A stretch of DNA of 64,000 nt from DATBHW01 sp035307385. Lineage in GTDB: Bacteria > Chloroflexota > Ktedonobacteria > Ktedonobacterales > DATBGS01. The stretch is from NCBI GenBank assembly GCA_035307385.1, contig DATGID010000060.1, positions 38,172 to 102,171 on the forward strand, given 5' to 3'. The position numbers and the translations under genes were made by a program. Below are positions 56,910 through 64,000 of this stretch, in pieces (the stretch's first letter is position 1; each line of letters begins with the position of its first letter). The notes beneath the pieces are model-generated. The model saw only the letters and a list, made by a program, of their open reading frames with translations. It did no database searches and was not told where the DNA came from.

Positions 56910-58541
56910 ATGCGCGTATTGCTCAGCGTAGCCAATAAAGAAGGGGTAGTCAGCTTTGCCCAGGCCCTTCACTCCCTGGGTGCTGAATTGATCTCCACAG
57001 GTGGCACCGCTGCGGAACTGGCTGCCACCGCTCTTCCCGTCACACAAGTTTCTGATCTGACCGGATTTCCTGAGATTCTGGGTGGAAGGGTGAAAACGCT
57101 CCATCCCACGATTCATGGCGGCATCCTCGCCAAACGCGACGAACCAGAGCATATGGAGCAACTTGCCGAGCACAGCATTGCCCCCATCGATCTGGTAGTG
57201 TGCAACCTCTACCCCTTCACCCAAACTGTGTCTCAGCCAGACGTCACCCTGGAACAAGCCCTGGAGCACATCGACATTGGCGGTGTCACATTGCTCCGCG
57301 CCGCCGCCAAGAATTTTCAGGATGTCGTCGTCGTGGTCCGCCCCAGCGACTATGAAACTGTTCTGCGCGAGTTGCAGGAACACGGCGCGGTCCATCTGGA
57401 AACGCGCCGACGATTGGCCGCCTATGCTTTCCAACACACCGCCTCCTATGACACGCATATTGCCACGTATTTACGCCAGCTTGATAGCAGCCTCTTTCCC
57501 GATGAACTGACCATCGCGCTAGAGAAAATACAGCCGCTGCGCTACGGCGAAAATCCCCACCAGGAGGGGGCATTTTATCGCTGGAAAAAGACGGGGCCAG
57601 CCCCTATCAAGGCCGCCAAGCCGCCTGAAGACCAAAAACCAGGCGGCACAACGCCCGGTACACCACAACAGATGCCCACCGTTGCTGGTGCAACTATGTT
57701 GCAAGGCAAAGAACTCTCCTTCAACAACATTCTTGACCTAGACGCCGCGCTCAACACGGTGGCGAGCTTCACAGCGCCAACCGCTGTTATCATCAAGCAT
57801 ACCAATCCCTGTGGGTTGGCCTGCGATAAAGAGCTGCTGGTGGAAGCGTACAAGCGCGCTCACCAGGGCGACACCATTTCCGCCTATGGCGGCATTATCG
57901 GCTTTAATCGCGTGGTCGACGCAGCCACCGCCAATGAGCTTGCCCCCATCTTCTACGAAGCGATCATTGCCCCTGGCTATGAGCCAGAAGCGCTGGACGT
58001 GCTGCGCAAGAAGAAGAATCTGCGGCTGCTCTCGACGAACGCCGTCATTGGTCCGCCAGCCACCAAGAGCGCCTTTGCGCCCTGGCAACTGGATGTGCGC
58101 CGGGTGAGTGGTGGCTTTCTGGTGCAAACCCCCGACCTGATTACCGAGCAGGAACTACGCTGTCAGGTTGTTACAGAGCGCGAGCCAACGCTGGAAGAAG
58201 TGACTGATCTGCTCTTTGCCTGGAAGGCCGTCAAGCATGTCAAATCTAACGCTATTGTTCTGGCAAAAAAGCTGATGGTGATTGGCGTGGGCGCCGGGCA
58301 GACGAACCGCGTCTACAGCGTGCAGATTGCCGTCGAGAAAGCCGGGCAGCGGGCGCGGGGCAGCGTGTTGGCCTCTGATGCTTATTTCCCATTCCCCGAT
58401 AGCGTGGAGGCAGCAGCCAAGGCGGGCGTGACCGCCATTATTCAGCCGGGCGGCTCCATTCGCGACGATGAAGCGGTTCGCATGGCAAACCGCTACGCCA
58501 TCGCTATGCTCGTAACCGGCCAGCGCCACTTCCGACACTAG
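56910..58541 (+). CDS. purH: Bifunctional AICAR transformylase/IMP cyclohydrolase
   Basis: The protein has 543 residues and makes the last two steps of IMP synthesis. Residues 1 to about 195 are the MGS-like cyclohydrolase (LLSVANKEGVVSFAQALHSL, STGGTA, GGRVKTLHPTIHGGIL). The transformylase domain follows: RYGENPHQEGAFYR, KHTNPCGLACDKELL and QPGGSIRDDE. A 30-residue Pro/Lys-rich insertion lies just after the ENPHQ block. GGAGCG precedes ATG 56910. An inverted repeat GAACGC/GCGTTC lies in the leader near 56827-56860. Confidence 0.96.
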   Translation: MRVLLSVANKEGVVSFAQALHSLGAELISTGGTAAELAATALPVTQVSDLTGFPEILGGRVKTLHPTIHGGILAKRDEPEHMEQLAEHSIAPIDLVVCNLYPFTQTVSQPDVTLEQALEHIDIGGVTLLRAAAKNFQDVVVVVRPSDYETVLRELQEHGAVHLETRRRLAAYAFQHTASYDTHIATYLRQLDSSLFPDELTIALEKIQPLRYGENPHQEGAFYRWKKTGPAPIKAAKPPEDQKPGGTTPGTPQQMPTVAGATMLQGKELSFNNILDLDAALNTVASFTAPTAVIIKHTNPCGLACDKELLVEAYKRAHQGDTISAYGGIIGFNRVVDAATANELAPIFYEAIIAPGYEPEALDVLRKKKNLRLLSTNAVIGPPATKSAFAPWQLDVRRVSGGFLVQTPDLITEQELRCQVVTEREPTLEEVTDLLFAWKAVKHVKSNAIVLAKKLMVIGVGAGQTNRVYSVQIAVEKAGQRARGSVLASDAYFPFPDSVEAAAKAGVTAIIQPGGSIRDDEAVRMANRYAIAMLVTGQRHFRH

Positions 58542-58581
58542 GGGCTGAGACATCGCTAGCAGGGTAGAGAAAGGAGCATCT

Positions 58582-59559
58582 ATGGCCTACGAGCACGAAC
58601 TGACACCGGCAAATATCGTCGCGGCATCACAGCGGCTGAAAGGGCGCGTGGTGCGGACACCGCTGGAGCGTTCAGACGCGCTCTCCGAAATGAGCGGAGT
58701 GCAAGCCTATTTGAAGCTGGAAAATCTCCAGCGCACCGGCAGCTTTAAGATTCGCGGCGCATTGAACCGTTTGATGACGCTGAGTGAGCAGGAACGGGAG
58801 GCAGGCATCGTCGCCGCTTCGGCAGGCAACCACGCGCTGGGTGTAGCCGAAGCAGCAACCGCTTTGGGTGCGCGCGCGACATTGATCGTTCCCAAAAGTG
58901 GGTCGCCTGCCAAGATCGCCGCGCTGCGTCGCTATCCATCAGCATATGTGGAACTGTTGATCGAAGGCGCTGACTACGACGCAGCCGAAACGCTGGGCAT
59001 AGCGCTGGCGCGCGAAAGCAAGCGCCGCTTTGTCTCGGCCTACAACGACCCACAAATTATGGCCGGGCAGGGCACCATTGGCCTGGAAATCCTGGAAGAT
59101 TTGCCCGATGTCGAAGCAGTGCTGGTGCCTGCTGGCGGCGGCGGCATCATTTCGGGTATCGGACTGTGGGCCAAAACTGTTAATCCCAGGATTCGTGTGA
59201 TCGGCGTGCAATCAACGGCCTCGCCTCAGATGCGCGCTGCTTTTGACGCCGGACATCTGGTCACCGTAACAGTGCTGGATTCGCTCGCCGATGGCCTGGC
59301 AGGCAATATCGAACCAGGCTCCCCCATGTATGACCTGGCTCGCCAGTATGTCGATGAGATTGTGCTGGTGGAAGAAAGCGAGATTGCACAGGCGATGGCC
59401 TGGTATATCGAGCAGCATCACCTCATCGTCGAAGGCTCAGGCGCCGTCGTGCTGGCGGCACTGCTGCACCAGCGCATCCCTGGACTCAGCGGAAAGAAGG
59501 TGGCTGCCGTCTTAACCGGACGCAATGTCTCAACCGAGCGCCTGAAAGCGCTGCTGTAG
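58582..59559 (+). CDS. ilvA: Threonine ammonia-lyase (threonine dehydratase), short form
   Basis: The protein has 325 residues. The PLP lysine is in GSFKIRGALNRL (near residue 56), SAGNHALGVAEAA follows, and the phosphate-binding glycine loop is PAGGGGIISGIGLW. There is no ACT-like regulatory domain, so it resembles the catabolic TdcB form or serine racemase rather than the allosteric biosynthetic enzyme. It converts threonine to 2-oxobutanoate and ammonia. AAAGGAGC precedes ATG. It lies 40 bases after purH and may be co-transcribed with it. Confidence 0.92.
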   Translation: MAYEHELTPANIVAASQRLKGRVVRTPLERSDALSEMSGVQAYLKLENLQRTGSFKIRGALNRLMTLSEQEREAGIVAASAGNHALGVAEAATALGARATLIVPKSGSPAKIAALRRYPSAYVELLIEGADYDAAETLGIALARESKRRFVSAYNDPQIMAGQGTIGLEILEDLPDVEAVLVPAGGGGIISGIGLWAKTVNPRIRVIGVQSTASPQMRAAFDAGHLVTVTVLDSLADGLAGNIEPGSPMYDLARQYVDEIVLVEESEIAQAMAWYIEQHHLIVEGSGAVVLAALLHQRIPGLSGKKVAAVLTGRNVSTERLKALL

Positions 59560-59684
59560 GGCCTGATTCAGGTGTCGAGCCTGGTTCCCCTCTATGGCAG
59601 GTCTGGCGTGAACATTGCACTGCCAGAGATAAGAGGCGAATGGGGAGATAGGCAAGAGCACACTGAAGCAAACGAGTAGAAGAA

Positions 59685-61271
59685 ATGAAGCAGCCAGGGG
59701 TCGAGCGTCCAGAGCAACAGACATCCCGACCACCACCACATAAACCAATAGCTGGTGGGGTCACATGCGCGGCATTGGGCGCGCATGTGGTGAAGATGCC
59801 TCCAGAGGTAGCCACCACACCTGCGCTTTGGGAAGAGCGCGCCAACAAATGGGCCGTCTTCGCGCTGGCTGCGCCGGGCGCTTTCATGACTACCCTCGAT
59901 AGCTCTATCGTCAATATCAGTCTGCCCTCGATAGCGCGCGCCTTCCAGGTGCCGCTGAGCGGAGCAGTCGAGTGGATCATCATCGGGTATCTAGTCGTGA
60001 TTGCGGCAGTGCTGCTCACTGCCGGGCGGCTGGCCGATATGATCGGGCGCAAACCCATTTTTATCGCGGGCATTGCCACGTTTACGCTTGGCTCGGCAAT
60101 ATCTGGCGCGGCCCCTTCGTTGGGCATTCTGATCGCCGCGCGCTGTTTTCAGGGCCTGGGTGGCGCTCTGCTCTTTGCAGTGAACATTTCTATGCTCACC
60201 CATGCCTTCCCCGCCAAAGAACGTGGGCGGATACTTGGCCTTAATTCCATTATGGTCGCGCTGGGTGTCAGTGCCGGCCCGACATTAGGCGGGGTCATTA
60301 CACAATACCTGACCTGGCGTTGGATTTTCTATATCAACGTTCCCATTGGTATTGCCCTGGTGATTGCCGCCCTGTTCGTGCTGAAAGAGCCACTCCATCG
60401 CGGACAGGGACAATTCGACCCGACGGGAGCTGCCCTTCTGGCAGTTGGTCTGGCTTCGCTGATTTTGGGCATTTCCTTCGGGCAGGAATGGGGCTGGACC
60501 TCGTGGCGCTTGTTCACCTCGGTGATCATTGGCGCAGCCGCGCTCGTAGCTGCTACGCTTGTCGAACGACGTGTCAAAGACCCTGTTATCAGCTTTCATC
60601 TGCTGACAGATCGGGTCTTTGCTTCGGCCAACATCAGCTTCATCCTCGCGATGCTGGCGCTCTTTGCCGCTGGCTTCCTTCTACCCTTTTACTTCGAGGA
60701 GTTACGTGGCTTCAGTACGTTACAGGCCGGGCTTCTGCTTACCCCGCTATCACTTGTCCTGGCCGTGATTGCTCCGATCAGCGGGGCGCTGGCAGATCGC
60801 TATGGTTCCCGCTGGCTCTCGCCTATCGGATTAGCTATCGCCTGTATCGGGCTGTTCCTGCTGAGCCGTCTCGACGCGCAAAGTTCAATCTGGGATATTA
60901 TCTGGCCGCTGATGGTCACCGGCTTTGGTCAGGGCATCTTCCAGGCACCCAACACCAGGGCGATCATGGGAGCCGCGCCATTGCGAGAGCAAAGCATCGC
61001 CTCGGGCATTCTCGGCACCGGGCGAGTAATCGGGCAGAGTTTGAGCGTGGCTTTGGCGGGAGCTATCTTCGCCACGCTGGGAGGCGCAGCAGCGGGCAAT
61101 ATATTACAAACGCAGCGAACTACTCTCTCGCCCGCCACTGTCAGCGCGCTGCAAGCCACGTTTATCACTAGCTTTCGCGTCGCTCTGTTGGTCTGCGCAG
61201 GCGTGGCAATGCTGGGTGTCTTGACGGCGGCAGTGCGAGGCAACGAGATGACTGCGGCGTCAGCAAAATAA
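59685..61271 (+). CDS. MFS transporter, DHA2 (14-helix) drug:H+ antiporter family
   Basis: The protein has 528 residues. About 14 hydrophobic helices follow a soluble N-terminus of 60 residues. FMTTLDSSIVNISLPSIARA is motif D1 (D-x-x-I-V-N-x-A/S-L-P), GRLADMIGRKPIF is motif A, and GPTLGGVITQYLTWRWIFYI motif C. It probably exports drugs or metabolites by proton antiport. The start at ATG 59685 has a weak ribosome site; ATG 59796 near the first helix is also possible. No regulator gene lies beside it. Confidence 0.92.
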   Translation: MKQPGVERPEQQTSRPPPHKPIAGGVTCAALGAHVVKMPPEVATTPALWEERANKWAVFALAAPGAFMTTLDSSIVNISLPSIARAFQVPLSGAVEWIIIGYLVVIAAVLLTAGRLADMIGRKPIFIAGIATFTLGSAISGAAPSLGILIAARCFQGLGGALLFAVNISMLTHAFPAKERGRILGLNSIMVALGVSAGPTLGGVITQYLTWRWIFYINVPIGIALVIAALFVLKEPLHRGQGQFDPTGAALLAVGLASLILGISFGQEWGWTSWRLFTSVIIGAAALVAATLVERRVKDPVISFHLLTDRVFASANISFILAMLALFAAGFLLPFYFEELRGFSTLQAGLLLTPLSLVLAVIAPISGALADRYGSRWLSPIGLAIACIGLFLLSRLDAQSSIWDIIWPLMVTGFGQGIFQAPNTRAIMGAAPLREQSIASGILGTGRVIGQSLSVALAGAIFATLGGAAAGNILQTQRTTLSPATVSALQATFITSFRVALLVCAGVAMLGVLTAAVRGNEMTAASAK

Positions 61272-61309
61272 AGCCGCTTGTAAACCTTCGTCTTGTTCCC
61301 TAGCTACAT

Positions 61310-61338
61310 TGACACCTCGCAAACCTCGCGCTAGAATG
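61310..61338 (+). promoter_or_regulatory. Near-consensus sigma-70 promoter of the Fe-S reductase gene
   Basis: A perfect TTGACA (61310-61315), 17 bases and TAGAAT (61333-61338). About 175 bases of leader lie before ATG 61521. Confidence 0.8.
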
Positions 61339-61520
61339 AATCTAGTTTCGGCAACAATGGCGTTCGCCGCGCGCTCCTGGCTAACTCCCCATCACTCTTT
61401 GCAAACCTGGTGGCAGGCAACGCTTCTGGTATAGCTCACGCAAGCAAGAGTAGCTACTCTGAACGCTCATTTGCATCTCTCCATCACAGCACGAGGCGTC
61501 TGGTACAAAGGAGAATCGGT

Positions 61521-63710
61521 ATGAACTTCTCTCCCGCCGGCGGACTGGCCGGGACCATCATCTTTGCCATCGTCATGGTGGCCGCATTTGTGATCTTTGG
61601 ACTAGAAGTCCGTCGCCTGGTCGCCATGATGCGGCTGGGTCGCCCGGAAAATCGCTTCGATTTCATGGGCAAGCGCATCGGCCATTTTGCCTCCATGGTC
61701 CTGGGGCAGCGCGGCGTCTTGCGCGACCCCATCCCCGGTATCGCTCACTTCTTCACTTTCTGGGGCTTCATCATCATCTCGCTGGGCACGTTGAACCTCT
61801 GGTTCGGCGCTTTCAACGGCGCTATCCCGGTGTTGGGCGGCAATCCGGTCTTCAACGCCTTCGTCGATACCTTCACCCTACTGGTCTTCATCGCTATCAT
61901 CGTCTTCTCTATTCGTCGCTTCATTGTTCGCCCCAGGCAGCTTGAAAGCAATCTGCATAGCTGGAAGGATGGCGCAATCATCCTGGGCTTGATCACCCTG
62001 ATTCTGCTCTCGGTCGCAACCTATGATACCTTCCTCTATCGCGCCACCAACCCGCATGAGTGGTCACTCTTCGGCTACTGGTTCAGCGGCGCAACAGCCG
62101 GGATAAGCGTGGGGGCGGCGCAAACGCTGGCTCACATCTTCTATTGGGTGCATGTGCTGACCGTCTTCTTCTTCCTCTGTTATTTGCCAGTCTCCAAACA
62201 TCTGCACCTGATGGCGACGCCTTTCAACGTCTTCTTCAAAAGTTACCAGCCAAAAGCAGCACTGCCGATCATTCCCAACATCGAAGAGCGCGAAGATTAC
62301 GGCGTCAAATCCTTCGAGCAGTTCACCTGGAAACAACTGCTGGATGGCTACGCCTGCACCGAATGCGGGCGCTGCAATGCGGTTTGCCCGGCTTTGGCAA
62401 CCGATAAGCCGCTCTGGCCCAAAGAAATCATCACCGGCGTGCGCGAGGTGATGATGCACTCCGATAAAGTGCCGCTTATTCCAGCCAATGTGCCGGTCCT
62501 GGGCAAGCTGAATCTCAGGACCATGAAAGAGGTGGGCGAAACAGCAGAGACGCAAGGACCAATGGTCGGCGGCGTCATCAAGGAAGAATCGCTGTGGGCT
62601 TGCACGAACTGTGGCGCATGTGTGGAAGTCTGCCCGGTCAACATCGAGCATGTCACCAAGATCGACGACATGCGTCGCTATCTTGTGATGGAAGAAAGCA
62701 GTTTCCCCACCGAGGTGACCTCACTCTTCAACAACCTGGAGCGCAACCAGAACCCCTGGGAGATGCGCAACGATACACGCGGCGCATGGGCTGCTTCGAT
62801 GGGCATTCCCACGCTGGCCGAAGACCCAGACGTTGATGTGCTCTATTGGGTCGGCTGTATGGCCTCGTTCGATGATCGTAACAAGAAAGTCGCCACGGCG
62901 CTGGCAAAGGTACTGAAAGCTGCCAACGTCAAGTTCGGCATCCTGGCGCAGGAGGAAAACTGCACCGGCGATCCGGCACGGCGCATCGGCAACGAATATC
63001 TCTGGCAGATGTTGGCCCAGCAAAACATCGAGACGTTGAACGGCTACGGCTTCAACACCAAACCCGAAGCCGCCGCAAATGAAGCTGAAAGCCTCAACAG
63101 CCACACCGCCAGCAATGGTGCGCCAGCCAATAACGGCGCAAGCGCCAGCAATGGCAGCACTGGTCAGCCCAGGTTCCGCACGATCATCACCGCCTGCCCC
63201 CACTGCTTCAACACCATCAAGAACGAGTACCCACAGCTTGGCGGCAACTTTGAGGTCGTTCATCACTCCGTCTTCATCGAGCGCCTGATCGAATCGGATC
63301 AATTGAAGTTGCCAGTGGGCTTCGATACGCGCAAACTCACCTATCATGACCCCTGCTTCCTGGGCCGCTGGAACGATGTCTACGACGAGCCGCGCAGGGT
63401 GCTCAACGTGATCAATGCGAACGGCGTGGAAGAGATGCGTCGCCATCGCAACAAGAGCTTCTGCTGCGGCGGCGGTGGTGGGCGTGTCTGGATGGAAGAG
63501 AAGATCGGCAAACGCATCAATCAGACGCGCGTCAATGAAGCATTGGAAACTGGAGCCGATACGCTGGCCGCGGCCTGCCCCTTCTGCATCACCATGTTCG
63601 AAGACGGCATCAAAGGCGTCGAGGCCGAGGAACGCTTCAAGGTGATGGACATGGCCGAAATCCTGGCCGAAGCGCTGGAGAAAGCGCCAACGACCACAGC
63701 AGCATCCTGA
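61521..63710 (+). CDS. Membrane-bound Fe-S reductase, EtfD/HdrD-like
   Basis: The protein has 729 residues. About five helices at residues 1-235 resemble a NarI-like cytochrome b anchor. Two 4Fe-4S motifs follow (CTECGRCNAVCP near 279 and CTNCGACVEVCP near 361), then two CCG-type domains (ENCTGDPAR near 477 is degenerate; CCGGGGGRVW near 648). An Asn/Ala/Ser-rich linker of 25 residues lies at about 525-550. The layout matches the mycobacterial EtfD/Rv0338c type, thought to pass electrons from electron-transferring flavoprotein to the quinone pool. No etfAB lies nearby in the window. AAGGAGA is 7 bases before ATG 61521; the frame is open to 61410. Confidence 0.88.
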   Translation: MNFSPAGGLAGTIIFAIVMVAAFVIFGLEVRRLVAMMRLGRPENRFDFMGKRIGHFASMVLGQRGVLRDPIPGIAHFFTFWGFIIISLGTLNLWFGAFNGAIPVLGGNPVFNAFVDTFTLLVFIAIIVFSIRRFIVRPRQLESNLHSWKDGAIILGLITLILLSVATYDTFLYRATNPHEWSLFGYWFSGATAGISVGAAQTLAHIFYWVHVLTVFFFLCYLPVSKHLHLMATPFNVFFKSYQPKAALPIIPNIEEREDYGVKSFEQFTWKQLLDGYACTECGRCNAVCPALATDKPLWPKEIITGVREVMMHSDKVPLIPANVPVLGKLNLRTMKEVGETAETQGPMVGGVIKEESLWACTNCGACVEVCPVNIEHVTKIDDMRRYLVMEESSFPTEVTSLFNNLERNQNPWEMRNDTRGAWAASMGIPTLAEDPDVDVLYWVGCMASFDDRNKKVATALAKVLKAANVKFGILAQEENCTGDPARRIGNEYLWQMLAQQNIETLNGYGFNTKPEAAANEAESLNSHTASNGAPANNGASASNGSTGQPRFRTIITACPHCFNTIKNEYPQLGGNFEVVHHSVFIERLIESDQLKLPVGFDTRKLTYHDPCFLGRWNDVYDEPRRVLNVINANGVEEMRRHRNKSFCCGGGGGRVWMEEKIGKRINQTRVNEALETGADTLAAACPFCITMFEDGIKGVEAEERFKVMDMAEILAEALEKAPTTTAAS

Positions 63711-63717
63711 CACAAAC

Positions 63718-63763
63718 GCAAAGACTATCCGCGCTATGAAAGGGTAGCGCGGATAGTCTTTGC
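63718..63763 (+). terminator. 19-bp perfect-stem hairpin after the Fe-S reductase gene
   Basis: GCAAAGACTATCCGCGCTA and its exact reverse complement enclose an 8-base loop (TGAAAGGG). The stem begins 7 bases past the stop codon. No U-tract follows. Confidence 0.7.
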
Positions 63764-63877
63764 GGCAGAAATAACGCTTGCGAACTGATCACTCCCCAGT
63801 TTGATTGTTGAGCCAAGCTGTTCAAGCCAGTGGTTCACATTGGCATACCGCGATGTTGAAACCCATCTTCCGCATGT

Positions 63878-64000
63878 CTACTTGCTTAATTCATAGTATT
63901 TTTCGTAGGGCGGGCCAAGTAAGCCAAGGATGAGCAGATGCAGGTCGCTCAGGCCCGTGACCTGCATGACTTCCATCCGCTCTTCCTGCTCCATCAGGAC
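63878..64000 (-). CDS. C-terminal end of an unidentified protein (partial, runs off right edge)
   Basis: The last 40 codons of a minus-strand frame end with TAG at 63878. The peptide includes MEQEERMEVMQVTGLSDLHL and ends LILGLLGPPYEKYYELSK. It could be the tail of a regulator or an enzyme. No domain is recognisable from this length, and the evidence that it is coding is modest. Confidence 0.4.
   Translation of the reverse strand, partial: VLMEQEERMEVMQVTGLSDLHLLILGLLGPPYEKYYELSK

Noticed and set aside
1..64000. CRISPR arrays, prophage, insertion sequences or biosynthetic gene clusters.
   Set aside because: No regularly spaced repeats, phage structural genes, transposases or assembly-line enzymes were seen.

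Overview
The window looks like a chromosomal segment of a Chloroflexota bacterium, most plausibly class Ktedonobacteria. This is inferred from the gene content, not from a database search. The clues are a T-box leader, a fused E1 alpha-beta dehydrogenase, a Ras-like MglA GTPase beside a Roadblock protein and a DUF4388 protein, a zinc-ribbon Ser/Thr kinase, ParAB-ScpA, and (A+T)-light DNA with Gram-positive-like SD sequences and sigma-70 promoters. Both edges cut a gene. Apart from one sugar-catabolic island the window is mostly housekeeping DNA.

Layout. 1-2073: ECF sigma factor, anti-sigma factor and a bactofilin-like membrane protein, overlapping on the minus strand. 2091-5523: fused 2-oxoacid dehydrogenase E1 and a Rieske/DUF2231 membrane protein. 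5596-9720: leuS, dtd and an FmdB-type zinc ribbon. The leuS leader is a T-box riboswitch with a complete tRNA-Ala(GGC) gene inside it, the most unusual object in the window. 9726-22108: a LacI-controlled divergent locus. One arm is a peptide-type ABC importer, two type-B carboxylesterases and a mannitol dehydrogenase-family enzyme in one coupled operon; the other arm is lacI and a PfkB sugar kinase. 22172-25956: uvrC and two cyclophilins. 25979-28112: a 70-bp perfect palindrome and parAB. 28113-31005: HerA-type ATPase with a HAS-barrel-like partner and a membrane protein. 31022-33314: MazF-like toxin pair and selA. 33326-46689: transporters, TldD/PmbA, a ROK protein, scpA, an M50 protease with a 29-residue basic protein, an MBL hydrolase, a penicillin-binding protein and a CDP-alcohol phosphatidyltransferase. 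46770-53215: MTA phosphorylase, protein kinase, tyrS, yvcK, rnhB, rplS. 53387-56772: a small-GTPase signalling cluster behind a long structured leader. 56910-64000: purH, ilvA, an MFS exporter, a membrane Fe-S reductase of the EtfD/HdrD type, and the end of an unidentified gene.

How it works together. The island at 9726-22108 reads as a pathway: import of a small ester, hydrolysis by two esterases, oxidation of the released polyol to a ketose, and phosphorylation of the ketose, under one LacI repressor with operator-like sites on both promoters. The E1 enzyme, ilvA and the EtfD-like reductase point to amino-acid and fatty-acid catabolism feeding a respiratory chain. Several gene ends carry unusually long, nearly perfect inverted repeats (4341, 25979, 35166, 54448, 63718), a recurrent feature of this genome segment.

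Start codons were chosen by Shine-Dalgarno spacing and promoter position, so many are internal to the longest open frame; alternatives are stated. Gene names rest on recognised motifs and family knowledge. Nothing was searched or computed.
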